A stretch of 64,000 nucleotides of DNA from an uncultured Flavobacteriaceae bacterium. Its GTDB lineage: Bacteria > Bacteroidota > Bacteroidia > Flavobacteriales > Flavobacteriaceae. A program made the translations under genes and the position numbers. This document shows, piece by piece, positions 54,978-64,000 of this stretch. Each line of letters begins with the position of its first letter. The first letter of the stretch is position 1. The notes below the pieces were generated by a model. It ran no database searches, had not been told where the DNA came from, and was given only the letters and a program-made list of their open reading frames with translations. The stretch covers positions 1 through 64,000 of the forward strand of contig CANMSA010000023.1 in assembly GCA_947500385.1 (NCBI GenBank), written 5' to 3'.

Positions 54978-55506
54978 AAATTGGGAAGTAGCCACTGTCG
55001 GTGGAGGTTGTTTTTGGTGTACCGAAGCCGTTTTTCAAGAAATAAAAGGGGTAGAGAAAGTGGTTTCCGGTTATACGGGCGGAACCGCTCCTGGTAAACC
55101 GACCTATCGGGAAGTCTGTTCCGGACTAACCGGACATGCCGAGGTGGTACAAATTACTTTTGACCCCTCTATTATTTCATATCATGATATTTTGGTAATA
55201 TTCATGACCACGCATGACCCCACTACTTTGAATCGCCAGGGGGCCGATGTGGGAACACAGTATCGGTCGGTCATCTATTACCATGACGAAGCACAAAAAG
55301 AAGTAGCTGAAGGAACCATGAACGAGGTAGCTCCCTATTTTGACGGGGCCATAGTAACCGAGATTAGCCCCTTGGGCATTGTTTATGAAGCCGAAGACTA
55401 CCATCAAGACTACTATAAGAACAACAGCTCTCAAGGCTACTGTAGTGCAGTCATAAGCCCGAAGCTTTCTAAGTTGCGCAAACTGCATGCCGATAAGTTG
55501 AAATGA
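54967..55506 (+). CDS. msrA: Peptide methionine-S-sulfoxide reductase MsrA
   Basis: A 179-residue enzyme. The catalytic motif GGGCFWCTEAVFQ, the EVCSGLTGHAEVV and HDPTTLNRQGADVGTQYRSVIYYH segments, and the resolving Cys region in SSQGYCSAVISPKLSKLRK are all intact. It reduces Met-S-sulfoxide in proteins. The start overlaps the msrB end by 11 bases. A bidirectional terminator follows at 55534. Length is normal for the short Bacteroidota type. Confidence 0.96.
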   Translation: MSNKNWEVATVGGGCFWCTEAVFQEIKGVEKVVSGYTGGTAPGKPTYREVCSGLTGHAEVVQITFDPSIISYHDILVIFMTTHDPTTLNRQGADVGTQYRSVIYYHDEAQKEVAEGTMNEVAPYFDGAIVTEISPLGIVYEAEDYHQDYYKNNSSQGYCSAVISPKLSKLRKLHADKLK

Positions 55507-55533
55507 AACGGCATATTGCCAGGTTTTAAAATA

Positions 55534-55564
55534 AAAAACCCTTGATGGTACCATCAAGGGTTTT
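55534..55564. terminator. Bidirectional terminator between msrA and the Prc protease gene
   Basis: A perfect palindrome centred on GGTACC: CCCTTGATGGT (55539-55549) with ACCATCAAGGG (55550-55560), flanked by an A run on the left and TTTT on the right. It serves msrA (ends 55506) and the convergent protease gene (ends 55584). Confidence 0.93.
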
Positions 55565-55583
55565 CTTATATGTCGGCGAAGGG

Positions 55584-57737
55584 TTATCCTTTAACACTTG
55601 CCAATTTTCCTCTTTTAATATTGTTCATTTTTAAGTCTTGCAATACATTGATCGCCTCCTCTACATACACATCTTTGGCCAAATTCTTATGCCACCGATC
55701 TCTTTTTTCGCGTAACACGGAGTCTTTTGTAAACAACTCTTCTTCATATTTCAAAGAACGGAACGACAACCGATTGTCATACTCCGAAAGCTTTTTGAAA
55801 TAGTCGAGCTTGGCTTTGTCCTTTGCCTCCTCAGCCTTATAATCGGCATAATTCAGGGATATCTTCATTTCATCTTGCTCGGACTTCAACCACTTGGCGT
55901 TCTCTTCGATCAACTTGATCTGCGGGTTTTGGGCAATTCTCTTTTTGCTGTTCGCCACTGTTTGCTCATAGTCAATATATCCTTCCCAAAGGTCGTAATC
56001 GGCCGGGGTAATTTTATCCCACTTCAAAGGGTTCGCCTGATCACGTTCCCCTAAATCGATGTACGAGTACTTGTCCGGGACCACCACATCACTTTTAACG
56101 CCTTCTAACTGCGTAGAACCACCATTGATACGATAGAATTTTTGGGTGGTTAACTTTATTGCACCCAAATCGCCATGTTCGTTGCTTCGAACGATATTGT
56201 CCAATGGAAGTACGTTTTGAACGGTTCCTTTACCGAACGTCTGCTTGCTTCCAATGACCACTGCTCTTTTGTAGTCCTGCATCGCCGCTGCCAAAATCTC
56301 GGAAGCCGAGGCCGATAATTCGTTGACCAAAATAACCAACGGGCCATCCCATTGAATACGTTCATCTTTGTCTTCATATACTTCTTTTACCTGCCCTGAG
56401 GATTGCACCTGCACAACGGGGCCATCTTTAATAAAGAGCCCTGCCATTTCAACAACCGTTTTCAAAGACCCGCCACCATTATCTCGAAGGTCTAGGATAA
56501 GGCCTTCCGCGCCTTCCTGTTTTAAACGCTCTACTTCCTTGGCGACATCGGTAGCAGCATTTCGCTCGCTATAATCGTCAAAATCAACATAGAACTTCGG
56601 CAGGTTGATCAAGCCAAATTTTGCATTCTCCTTGATGATATTTGCCGATTTGGCAAAAGATTCTTCCAATTCAACGACATCACGGGTAAGGGAAATAACT
56701 TCCATGGAGCCATCCACTTTTCGAACGGTAAGATCCACCACCGTACCTTGGGGACCTTTGATCAGTTTAATAGCATCGTCTAACCGCATTCCAACAATAT
56801 TGATCGGTGCTTCGCCTGCTTGTCCTACCTTTAAAATTTGATCCCCTACTTCCAAACGCTGATCGCGCCATACCGGACCACCCGAAATCACCTCCACCAC
56901 TTTTGCACCTTCTGGCTTTTTCTGCAAGCGCGCTCCGATACCTTCAAACTTACCCGACATGTTCATATCGAACTTCTCTTTGTCATCCGGGGCAAAATAA
57001 AAAGTATGGGGGTCGAACTCATCTACAATCGTGTTGATATATTGTACGAACCAATCTTTTCGTTCCAAATCATCCACGAAATCAAAAAATTCATCCAGGG
57101 TCTTTTGCGTTGATTCTCTGGAAGCCACTTCCGCCTCGGCAGGCGTCAAAGGTTTTTCAGCATCCTTATCTCCTTTTTCCCAAAGATCTTTCATCTTTTC
57201 GCCAATGGTAATCTTAGAATCGTAGGTACCTAAGGTGGCGTATTTCAGTTGTTTTCTCCAGCGTTCTTTCAAATCTTTTTCCGAGGCCGCAAAGGTTAAA
57301 TCCTCATATTCGATATTGATCGTTTCTTTTTGAGCATAGTCAAAAGGCTGTGCCAATACTTCTTTATAAACGGCTTTGGCACCTGTCATACGTTCCATCA
57401 AACGGTCGTATACCACGTTAAAAAAGGTAATTTCCGTATTCTTGATCTGGTCGTCTATCTGAAACTTATATTGCTCAAAATCCTCAATATCCGATTCCAG
57501 GAAGTAGCGTTTTGTAGGATCTAGGACCGAAATGAAATCTTCGAAGACACTTACCGAAAAATCGTCATCTATGTCTTTCGGTTCATAATGCCCCTTCTCT
57601 AAAACATAGGTTATTAAATCTAACAACAATTTATCCTTGTCGTCATTTTCGAAATTCTCTGCTGATTGATTGGTAAAGCTGCATGAAGCGACCGCTATGA
57701 GCATTACAAATAGAGCGTAGGCCAAGTTCCTTTTCAT
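55584..57737 (-). CDS. prc: Carboxy-terminal processing protease Prc/Tsp (S41)
   Basis: A 717-residue periplasmic or lipid-anchored protease; the N-terminus MKRNLAYALFVMLIAVASC has a lipobox (Cys about 19). An N-terminal helical domain (about 25-230) is followed by a PDZ domain (about 240-330, GIGARLQKKPEGAKVVEVISGGPVWRDQ), then the peptidase core with NELSASASEILAAAMQD and SKQTFGKGTVQ carrying the catalytic Ser and Lys, and a C-terminal DUF3340 domain. Tsp proteases degrade damaged or tagged envelope proteins and regulate wall hydrolases. It is monocistronic, sharing a bidirectional terminator with msrA. Confidence 0.94.
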   Translation of the reverse strand: MKRNLAYALFVMLIAVASCSFTNQSAENFENDDKDKLLLDLITYVLEKGHYEPKDIDDDFSVSVFEDFISVLDPTKRYFLESDIEDFEQYKFQIDDQIKNTEITFFNVVYDRLMERMTGAKAVYKEVLAQPFDYAQKETINIEYEDLTFAASEKDLKERWRKQLKYATLGTYDSKITIGEKMKDLWEKGDKDAEKPLTPAEAEVASRESTQKTLDEFFDFVDDLERKDWFVQYINTIVDEFDPHTFYFAPDDKEKFDMNMSGKFEGIGARLQKKPEGAKVVEVISGGPVWRDQRLEVGDQILKVGQAGEAPINIVGMRLDDAIKLIKGPQGTVVDLTVRKVDGSMEVISLTRDVVELEESFAKSANIIKENAKFGLINLPKFYVDFDDYSERNAATDVAKEVERLKQEGAEGLILDLRDNGGGSLKTVVEMAGLFIKDGPVVQVQSSGQVKEVYEDKDERIQWDGPLVILVNELSASASEILAAAMQDYKRAVVIGSKQTFGKGTVQNVLPLDNIVRSNEHGDLGAIKLTTQKFYRINGGSTQLEGVKSDVVVPDKYSYIDLGERDQANPLKWDKITPADYDLWEGYIDYEQTVANSKKRIAQNPQIKLIEENAKWLKSEQDEMKISLNYADYKAEEAKDKAKLDYFKKLSEYDNRLSFRSLKYEEELFTKDSVLREKRDRWHKNLAKDVYVEEAINVLQDLKMNNIKRGKLASVKG

Positions 57738-57919
57738 TGATCAATTTTTTAAGCTTGCAACCCATAAACAAGGACCACAGCATTTATAAAATACTTCTAA
57801 TTCCCTAAGATACTGAAAAAACCGTGCCACGCCCGCAGGCAATGACCAAATATTTTGTTAAACAGCATCATGGACATATCCTTTTTAAAAACGTATTTTT
57901 GCGCAGTAAATTATACGGT

Positions 57920-58699
57920 ATGGCAAAACCTTTGATTTTGGTTACCAATGATGATGGAATTACGGCCCCCGGGCTACGTTCCCTAGTGCGTTTCATGAGC
58001 GAAATTGGCGAGGTCATCGTGGTGGCCCCGGACAGTCCGCAATCCGGAATGGGACATGCCATTACCATCGACAATACGTTGTACTCAAAACGCATACATC
58101 TGAATGAAACGGACGGGGCCATTGAGGAGTACAGTTGTAGCGGAACGCCCGCAGACTGTGTTAAACTGGGGCTTCAGGAGCTATTGAAACGCAAGCCCGA
58201 TATTTGTGTTAGCGGCATCAACCACGGTTCAAACGCCTCGATCAATGTCATCTACTCAGGTACCATGAGCGCTGCTATTGAAGCGGGCATCGAAGGGGTA
58301 CCCGCTATCGGTTTCTCCTTATGCGACTATGGCTGGAAAGCCGATTTTGAGCCGGCTAAAAAATTTATCCAAACTATCGTAAAAAAAGCGATTCAAAACG
58401 GAATACCAGAGGGGGTAGTACTTAATGTGAACATTCCCAAACTTCCTGAGGAAGCCATCAAAGGAATCAGAGTGTGCCGACAGGCGCGGGCAAACTGGAA
58501 AGAAAAATTCGACAAACGCACCAGCCCGATGGGCAAAGACTATTACTGGCTCACAGGGGAATTTGAACTTTTGGACAAAGGTGAAGATACCGACATATGT
58601 GCTTTGGCCGACGGTTATATTTCGGTAGTTCCCACACAGTTCGACCTTACCGCCCATCATACCATACAACAAATCAACACCTGGAGTTTAAATGAATAA
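57920..58699 (+). CDS. surE: 5'/3'-nucleotidase SurE
   Basis: A 259-residue phosphatase of the SurE family. The frame is open from 57824, but the start is Met at 57920 (MAKPLILVTNDDGITAPG), which puts the metal-binding NDDG near the N-terminus. The signatures GMGHAITI, SGTPADCVKLG, SGINHGSNA and NVIYSGTMSAAIEAG are intact. It dephosphorylates nucleoside monophosphates and is linked with stress survival. A TATTTTTG box at 57894-57901 leaves a leader of only about 12 bases. It overlaps the following small membrane protein gene by 8 bases. Confidence 0.96.
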   Translation: MAKPLILVTNDDGITAPGLRSLVRFMSEIGEVIVVAPDSPQSGMGHAITIDNTLYSKRIHLNETDGAIEEYSCSGTPADCVKLGLQELLKRKPDICVSGINHGSNASINVIYSGTMSAAIEAGIEGVPAIGFSLCDYGWKADFEPAKKFIQTIVKKAIQNGIPEGVVLNVNIPKLPEEAIKGIRVCRQARANWKEKFDKRTSPMGKDYYWLTGEFELLDKGEDTDICALADGYISVVPTQFDLTAHHTIQQINTWSLNE

Positions 58700-58973
58700 A
58701 AAGGAAATCATCATCGGTTTTATCGTTGGTCTTATTGCCAACACCTTGGGAACACTGTTGTACATTTTGTTATTTTCCGAGTTTAGTATCAAAGAAACCT
58801 ATGAGGCAGCCGTACAACAAGGCCATGTTGGCAGCCTTTTGGCCCTAGGTGCCATTCTTAATCTTGCCGCTTTTTTTGGCTTTTTGAAAATTAAAAGAGA
58901 CCAACGGGCAAGAGGCGTTTTAATGGCCACTTTGGTAACCGCCCTGCTTATTCTATATTATAAGATATTTTAA
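58692..58973 (+). CDS. Small membrane protein after surE, unassigned
   Basis: A 93-residue protein with three predicted membrane helices (about 5-28, 44-63 and 75-92) and a lysine start NKKEIIIGFIVGLIANTLG. It resembles small proteins found next to surE and lpxB in other Flavobacteriaceae as I recall, with no known role. It overlaps the surE end by 8 bases and precedes lpxB by 100 bases, so it is probably translated with surE. Confidence 0.75.
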   Translation: MNKKEIIIGFIVGLIANTLGTLLYILLFSEFSIKETYEAAVQQGHVGSLLALGAILNLAAFFGFLKIKRDQRARGVLMATLVTALLILYYKIF

Positions 58974-59073
58974 GCTTTGGCCCCGATTCGAGACGTTATG
59001 CGTCTGCCATCGTAAGAAGAGATCGTAACGATGGTGTGAAATTACGGCTGACATTTGATACTTTAAAGTACGT

Positions 59074-60219
59074 ATGAAGTATTACATCATCGCAGGAGAA
59101 GCATCTGGAGACCTTCACGGATCCAACTTGATCAGGGAACTCAAAGTCCAAGATACCGATGCCGTTATACGCTGTTGGGGAGGCGACCTTATGCAGGCGG
59201 CAGGGGGTGATTTGGCCAAACACTACAAAGAAATGGCCTTTATGGGGTTTCTGGAAGTGCTTTTAAATCTGGGGGCCATTTTTCGAAATATCAAGTTTTG
59301 TAAAAACGATATCCACGCATTCAACCCCGATGTACTCATTTTTATAGACTATTCCGGTTTTAACCTTCGTATTGCCAAATGGGCCAAAGAAGTCGGGTAT
59401 CGCACCAATTATTATATTTCGCCGCAGATATGGGCCTCGCGAGAAAATCGCATTGAAAAAATAAAAAGGGATATTGACAGCATGTACGTGATATTGCCCT
59501 TTGAAAAAGACTTTTACGAGACAAAACATCACTTTCCAGTACAATTTGTGGGGCATCCCTTGGTGGATGCGCTAGCCGCCAAACAACCCGCGGTCAACCA
59601 AACCTTTCGTAAGGAAAATAATCTGGATAGCGAAAAACCGCTGGTCGCTTTGCTGCCCGGCAGTCGAAAGCAGGAAGTGAAAAAAATGCTCGATCTTATG
59701 TTATCGGTCATACATGACTTCCCCGAATATGAGTTTGTCATTGCCGGGGCACCTAGTCTTGACCGGGATTTTTATACTCCCTTTCTAGACAATCCGAATG
59801 TTGGCTTTGTGCTGAACAAGACCTACGAACTTTTGGGCCTATCACATGCGGCCCTGGTAACAAGCGGCACCGCCACTTTGGAAACGGCGCTCTTTAAAGT
59901 ACCCCAAGTGGTTTGCTATAGGGCCAACTGGGTATCCTATCAAATTGCGAAGCGGATCATCACCCTAAAATATATTTCTTTGGTCAACTTGATAATGGAC
60001 AAAGAAGTCGTAAAGGAGCTTATTCAAAATGCGCTAAACACCCAAAACCTACAATTGGAGCTCGCTAAAATTTTGGAAGGGCCCGCACGTTTGGAGCAAA
60101 CTGCCGCCTATGATCGGTTGGCGAAAAAACTCGGAGGACCAGGTGCAAGCGAGAAAGTTGCCAAGGCAATTGTAACGCGTTTACGCCTTGCTTTGGAAGA
60201 AGTTAAACATCCCGAATAA
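59074..60219 (+). CDS. lpxB: Lipid-A-disaccharide synthase LpxB
   Basis: A 381-residue GT19 glycosyltransferase that joins UDP-diacyl-glucosamine and lipid X, a committed step of lipid A. Landmarks are YYIIAGEASGDLHGSNLIREL, GGDLMQAAGGDLAKHYKEMAFMGFLEVL, FIDYSGFNLRIAKWAK, YYISPQIWASRENRI, LPFEKDFYE, FVGHPLVDA, LLPGSRKQEV and VTSGTATLETALF. All are intact. It follows the surE pair and precedes an NlpC/P60 peptidase by 70 bases. With lptE at 26.5 kb it is one of two LPS genes in the window. Confidence 0.96.
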   Translation: MKYYIIAGEASGDLHGSNLIRELKVQDTDAVIRCWGGDLMQAAGGDLAKHYKEMAFMGFLEVLLNLGAIFRNIKFCKNDIHAFNPDVLIFIDYSGFNLRIAKWAKEVGYRTNYYISPQIWASRENRIEKIKRDIDSMYVILPFEKDFYETKHHFPVQFVGHPLVDALAAKQPAVNQTFRKENNLDSEKPLVALLPGSRKQEVKKMLDLMLSVIHDFPEYEFVIAGAPSLDRDFYTPFLDNPNVGFVLNKTYELLGLSHAALVTSGTATLETALFKVPQVVCYRANWVSYQIAKRIITLKYISLVNLIMDKEVVKELIQNALNTQNLQLELAKILEGPARLEQTAAYDRLAKKLGGPGASEKVAKAIVTRLRLALEEVKHPE

Positions 60220-60289
60220 TCGGTTTCCGAATTTTTTTTCTAATTTTGATAGCCAAAGTACTTCACCCAATCGTGATTATATCGCTGGC

Positions 60290-60844
60290 ATGCGCAAACT
60301 ACCCCTGTTTTTATTACTATGTTTTTTGACAGGCTGCGGTACGGTCAAAAAAAAGACGACCTATAGTAAAACAAGAAAGGTTTCGGTCAGTGGTTCTCCG
60401 GAAAAAAAAGTGACTTCCAACAACGATCGTGGCACCGTTAACAAGCGGACTCCAAGAACGAGCCAAGCGGATAACATTATCAATACCGCACTCCAATTCT
60501 CGGGCACCCGTTATAAGTTCGGAGGTACTACGAAAAAAGGAATGGATTGCTCTGGTTTGTTATACGTCGCTTTTGGAGAAAATGATATTCAGCTGCCTCG
60601 AACCTCATATCATATGGCGGAGGAAGGGCGACGGGTGAAAATTAAAAACGTGGTCAAGGGAGACCTCTTGTTCTTCAGAACGAGCCGTAGGGCCAAGCGC
60701 ATTAATCATGTGGGAATGGTCGTCGCCATCGAAAACGATGAGATCAAATTTATTCACTCATCTTCTTCTCGTGGGGTGATTGTGTCCTCACTTCGTGAAG
60801 GATATTGGAACAAGGCATTTGTGAAAGCTACAAGAGTCCTATAA
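60290..60844 (+). CDS. NlpC/P60-family lipoprotein endopeptidase (C40, Spr/NlpC-like)
   Basis: The frame is open from 60188, but the Met at 60290 starts a signal peptide, MRKLPLFLLLCFLTGC, with lipobox Cys16. A basic linker (about 20-60) leads to one NlpC/P60 domain with the catalytic Cys in MDCSGLLYVAFG, His in INHVGMVVAI and a further His in KFIHSSSSRG. It cleaves peptidoglycan stem peptides, probably gamma-D-Glu-diaminopimelate type. It lies 2 bases before comEC, so they are likely one unit. Confidence 0.92.
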   Translation: MRKLPLFLLLCFLTGCGTVKKKTTYSKTRKVSVSGSPEKKVTSNNDRGTVNKRTPRTSQADNIINTALQFSGTRYKFGGTTKKGMDCSGLLYVAFGENDIQLPRTSYHMAEEGRRVKIKNVVKGDLLFFRTSRRAKRINHVGMVVAIENDEIKFIHSSSSRGVIVSSLREGYWNKAFVKATRVL

Positions 60845-60845
60845 T

Positions 60846-62873
60846 ATGCAACTCTTACGGTTCATCCCCATTCAACTGACAATTTTTTTGATTTTGGGGA
60901 TCTTGGTAGGAAACCAAGTTTCGCTCCCGGCCTATTTACCTTTGGGACTCACGCTTATTGCTTTGGGCCTCTTGGCCTTGGTGTTCTTACGAAAAAAACG
61001 CCCCCACGCACTCACATTTGGTACCATGGTCGGCCTGACCGCTTTTAGCATCGGTATTTTGGCAATTTCACTATCAAATGGGACTATCGCTGTAGATCAT
61101 TATGCTACCCATGATTTGAAAACTGTTAAGGAATGGCGCCTCAAAGTAACCGATGTACTCAAACCCAATCGTTTTTCCACGCCATACATTGTTCAAGTAG
61201 CGTCCATAGATCAAAAAAACGCTTCAGGTAAGTTGTTATTAAGCCTGTCAAAAGATTCTCTAAAAAATGAATTGGAAGTCGATAATGAAGTTGTCCTTTT
61301 TTCAACTGCCACTAAAATTAGCGCCCCCTTAAATCCGCATCAGTTCAACTACAAGGCCTATATGGCTCAAATGGGTATCACTCACCAAATAAGGACCTCC
61401 AAAGGTGCTTATTTAGTGCTGAAAGGGGCAGCTTCGGCAAACGGCCGGGCGGCCCGTTTGCGCAATCTTATTAAACAGAAATTGCAGGACGCCGGCTTCC
61501 GGTCTCGGGAACTAAGCATTGTACAAGCACTCTTATTGGGAGAGCGAAACGACCTTTCAGAAGCCACCTATAACGACTACAAAAACGCCGGAGCCGTACA
61601 TATTTTGGCGGTATCGGGATTGCATATCGGTATTCTTTTGTTGCTACTACAATGGCTATTGCGTCCGCTTGAAAGATTGCCGAAAGGGAAAACCTTTAAA
61701 TTATTGGCAACGGTATTATTGCTATGGGCATTTGCCTTTTTAGCAGGGATGTCGGCATCGGTGGTCCGGGCCGTAAGCATGTTCAGTTTTGTCGCCTATG
61801 CCCTTTACTTGAACCGGCCTAGCAACACCTTCAATATCTTGGCATTGAGTATGTTTTTTATCTTATTGGCATTCGATGCCCGTTTGCTGTTTCAAGTTGG
61901 TTTCCAAATGAGCTATGCCGCTGTTTTTGCCATTGTATGGGTGTATCCTTTATTGCAAAAATTTTGGTCTCCTAAAAATTTCTTGGTTAAAAAGGGTTGG
62001 CAATTGCTCGCGGTAAGTATTGCCGCACAAATTGGGGTGCTGCCCATCAGCCTTTTCTACTTTCATCAGTTTCCGGGGCTCTTCTTTGTTTCGAACCTGC
62101 TGATCGTGCCCTTCTTAGGAATTATTCTTGGCATGGGCATACTGGTCATATTGTTGGCATTGTTCGACTTTCTACCCGCTTTCCTAGCGAAAACCTATGC
62201 TTTTTTGATCGATACTATGAATGATATCATTTCCTGGATCGCTCATCAAGAGGCCTTCATTTTTCAAAACATTTCCTTTGATTTTGTCCAGGTTCTTCTT
62301 TCTTATCTCCTGATCATCGCATTCCTGGCGACCGTTTCCAAAGGCAACTTTAAACGCGTCACCAGCGTACTACTGCTCCTGATTGCTTTTCAGGCATGGA
62401 CCCTTTATGTAGAGCATAACACGGCGCAAGAAGAGCGTTTGTTGCTCATGCATAGAACCGCCAATACCGTATTTTTACAACAATCGGGCGCCACACTGCA
62501 TCATCTAACGAACGATCGCACCCAATTGGGCACCCTCACCAAAGACTACGCCATTTCAGAACGCACTTCTGAAAACACGTATGGCCCAGTTCCAAATAGC
62601 TTCTCTTGGAATGGGAAACACATTGTTTTGATAGATAGCAGCGGAGTATATTCCAAAACCGCGCAAAACATAGATTACCTCATCCTGATACAATCTCCTA
62701 AAATACATCTAGAACGAACCATTGACCATTTGAATCCTACAATGGTGATTGCCGATGGGAGTAATTACAAGCGCGCTGTTGCCAGATGGCAAGCTACCTG
62801 TAAAAAAGAAAAACTCCCTTTTCACTATACCGGTGAACAGGGAGCTTATTATTTTGAAAGAGATGATGATTAA
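60846..62873 (+). CDS. comEC: ComEC/Rec2-family DNA channel protein with vestigial C-terminal domain
   Basis: A 675-residue polytopic membrane protein. The N-terminal DUF4131 domain (about 25-190, after two helices) is followed by the Competence domain with about seven helices (about 225-500; FRSRELSIVQALLLGERNDLSEATYNDYKNAGAVHILAVSGLHIGIL). The C-terminal 170 residues lack the metallo-beta-lactamase HxHxDH signature, ending ADGSNYKRAVARWQATCKK, so only a remnant of that domain is left. ComEC passes single-stranded DNA into the cytoplasm. It is 2 bases after the NlpC/P60 gene and overlaps the convergent POT gene by 4. Confidence 0.9.
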   Translation: MQLLRFIPIQLTIFLILGILVGNQVSLPAYLPLGLTLIALGLLALVFLRKKRPHALTFGTMVGLTAFSIGILAISLSNGTIAVDHYATHDLKTVKEWRLKVTDVLKPNRFSTPYIVQVASIDQKNASGKLLLSLSKDSLKNELEVDNEVVLFSTATKISAPLNPHQFNYKAYMAQMGITHQIRTSKGAYLVLKGAASANGRAARLRNLIKQKLQDAGFRSRELSIVQALLLGERNDLSEATYNDYKNAGAVHILAVSGLHIGILLLLLQWLLRPLERLPKGKTFKLLATVLLLWAFAFLAGMSASVVRAVSMFSFVAYALYLNRPSNTFNILALSMFFILLAFDARLLFQVGFQMSYAAVFAIVWVYPLLQKFWSPKNFLVKKGWQLLAVSIAAQIGVLPISLFYFHQFPGLFFVSNLLIVPFLGIILGMGILVILLALFDFLPAFLAKTYAFLIDTMNDIISWIAHQEAFIFQNISFDFVQVLLSYLLIIAFLATVSKGNFKRVTSVLLLLIAFQAWTLYVEHNTAQEERLLLMHRTANTVFLQQSGATLHHLTNDRTQLGTLTKDYAISERTSENTYGPVPNSFSWNGKHIVLIDSSGVYSKTAQNIDYLILIQSPKIHLERTIDHLNPTMVIADGSNYKRAVARWQATCKKEKLPFHYTGEQGAYYFERDDD

Positions 62874-64000
62874 TGTACTTTCCCCATTAGCCTTTTTATT
62901 AAGGGGGAAGCAACCAGCACGATCAACCCCGCGCCCAATGCATATTTAGCGATTAAATCAAAGCCTCCAGTATAGACCTCTAAAGTATCAAAACCGCCCA
63001 CATTTTTATCTGTACTTTCTATAGCCAATTGCTTGCCTATAAAGCCAACTATTTGAAAGGCAAATGCAGATGAAAGGAACCAAACCCCCATCATAAAAGC
63101 GATTATGCGTAGAGGTGAAAGGTCGGTAATTTTCGAAAGTCCTACCGGTGACATGAACAACTCCCCAACAGAAAGTAAAAAATACATCAGCAAAAGGTAT
63201 GCAAAAGGGACCAAACCATTTTCATTGGCACTAGCACCGCTTATCGCCAATACATAGAAGCTAATTCCTGCGAATACCAATCCGAGACCAAATTTATACG
63301 GTGTTCTAGGATTCCATTTTCGTTTACTCAGCCAAGTCCACATCAAAGAAATGGGAATAGCCAATATTATGATGAACATGGAGTTCAATGAATTGGTCTG
63401 GGCTGCGGTCATGATACCGTCCAAGTCAATATTTCTCGCGGCAAACAAGGTGATAACACTCCCCGAGAGTTCGTGAAAACCCCAGAAAATGGTCATGAAG
63501 AACGTAATTAAAACCGCCACAATGAGTTTCTTACGTTCGTCTAAGGTGGCTTTGTACATGATATACGCCAAATAGGCAACCACTGCCAATCCAATCAATT
63601 TAAAAATAACATTAACAATATTTTGATCTTCAAAAAAAGTGCCTTCAGCCCCAAGTGATTTATAGGATGATAACAAATAAGCGATAACAGGGGCAGAAAG
63701 TACCGCTAGTAAAGGGACCAATATACCTTGTTTTATACCCATCACCTTTTTATCAAGTACTTCATCATTTGGAGGTAATCCCCTATCTCCGAAGACATTC
63801 TTTTTGATTCCGCTCCAAAAGAAAATCAATCCTGTCAACATCCCGATTCCTGCCAAACCAAATCCGTAGTGCCAGCCATACTCGGCTGCCAGCCAACCAC
63901 AAAGTAGCGGAGCAACCCAGCCACCGATATTAATTCCCATATAAAAAATTGTAAAACCCGAGTCTTTTTTGGGGTCTCCTTTTGGGTAGAGCGTTCCGAC
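62870..64000 (-). CDS. POT-family peptide MFS transporter, partial
   Basis: Coding continues past the right edge; the last readable residues at the edge are VGTLYPKGDPKKDSGFTIFY, followed by MGINIGGWVAPLLCGWLAAEYGWHYGFG, the typical POT motif after helix 4. About 376 residues are present, covering helices from the middle of the protein to its C-terminus (KRLMGKVH). The signature PTR2-type segment FYMGINIGG is complete. POT transporters take up di- and tripeptides with protons. The start codon lies to the right of the window. It is convergent with comEC and overlaps it by 4 bases. Confidence 0.92.
   Translation of the reverse strand, partial: VGTLYPKGDPKKDSGFTIFYMGINIGGWVAPLLCGWLAAEYGWHYGFGLAGIGMLTGLIFFWSGIKKNVFGDRGLPPNDEVLDKKVMGIKQGILVPLLAVLSAPVIAYLLSSYKSLGAEGTFFEDQNIVNVIFKLIGLAVVAYLAYIMYKATLDERKKLIVAVLITFFMTIFWGFHELSGSVITLFAARNIDLDGIMTAAQTNSLNSMFIIILAIPISLMWTWLSKRKWNPRTPYKFGLGLVFAGISFYVLAISGASANENGLVPFAYLLLMYFLLSVGELFMSPVGLSKITDLSPLRIIAFMMGVWFLSSAFAFQIVGFIGKQLAIESTDKNVGGFDTLEVYTGGFDLIAKYALGAGLIVLVASPLIKRLMGKVH

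Overview
The window comes from a member of the phylum Bacteroidota, most likely a marine, gliding Flavobacteriaceae. The evidence is the gldK-gldL-gldM-gldN cluster (type IX secretion and gliding core), many lipoproteins with a short Bacteroidota-type lipobox, a TonB-dependent receptor with an N-terminal carboxypeptidase-like domain, HYC_CC_PP and DUF6624 family genes, and promoters of the TTG-N17-23-TAnnTTTG form. The genus cannot be fixed by reading. No rRNA, tRNA, CRISPR array, insertion sequence or prophage was seen.

Layout. 0-3.2 kb: two tandem fascin-like lipoprotein genes, each with its own copy of an upstream dyad and a downstream hairpin. 3.2-7.5 kb: a minus-strand operon (SUMF1-like, YceI, short-chain dehydrogenase, FAH-family hydrolase, carboxypeptidase-like-domain protein) that looks partly devoted to deoxy-sugar acid breakdown. 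7.7-13.1 kb: DUF2807, leucine-rich repeat, ABC-F, DUF983 and DAO-type oxidoreductase genes. 13.2-21.8 kb: gldKLMN, an arginase-family gene with a degraded metal site, and topA. 21.9-23.6 kb: two lipoproteins. 23.7-30.6 kb: miaB, a sigma-54 activator, lptE, a TPR gene, secG, then groES-groEL behind a sigma-54-type promoter. 30.7-37.6 kb: a probable copper or heavy-metal handling region (HYC_CC_PP, HMA-MauE, TonB receptor, HMA, then PepSY, an outer-membrane protein and DUF3179). 37.7-40.2 kb: an NTF2-like lipoprotein, DUF6624 and an esterase-fold protein whose nucleophile is Ala. 40.3-43.3 kb: LLM oxidoreductase, SDR and nitroreductase genes facing an HxlR regulator across a symmetric shared promoter. 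43.4-45.6 kb: a frameshifted SH3-like gene and a secreted lipoprotein. 45.7-53.5 kb: fRMsr, purH and the cell-elongation genes mreBCD-mrdA-rodA. 53.5-57.7 kb: NUC1 nuclease, msrB-msrA and the Prc protease. 57.8-64 kb: surE, a small membrane protein, lpxB, an NlpC/P60 peptidase, comEC and a POT transporter that runs off the right edge.

Together much of the window concerns the cell envelope: protein secretion, LPS synthesis and export (lpxB, lptE), wall elongation, periplasmic proteolysis and methionine-oxidation repair. The least ordinary signals are the duplicated fascin-like units with matching upstream dyads, the sigma-54-like promoter of groESL just downstream of a sensor-less sigma-54 activator, two probable pseudo-enzymes (arginase family and alpha/beta hydrolase), and the symmetric HxlR control region. 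No single locus could be shown to be a wholly new system.
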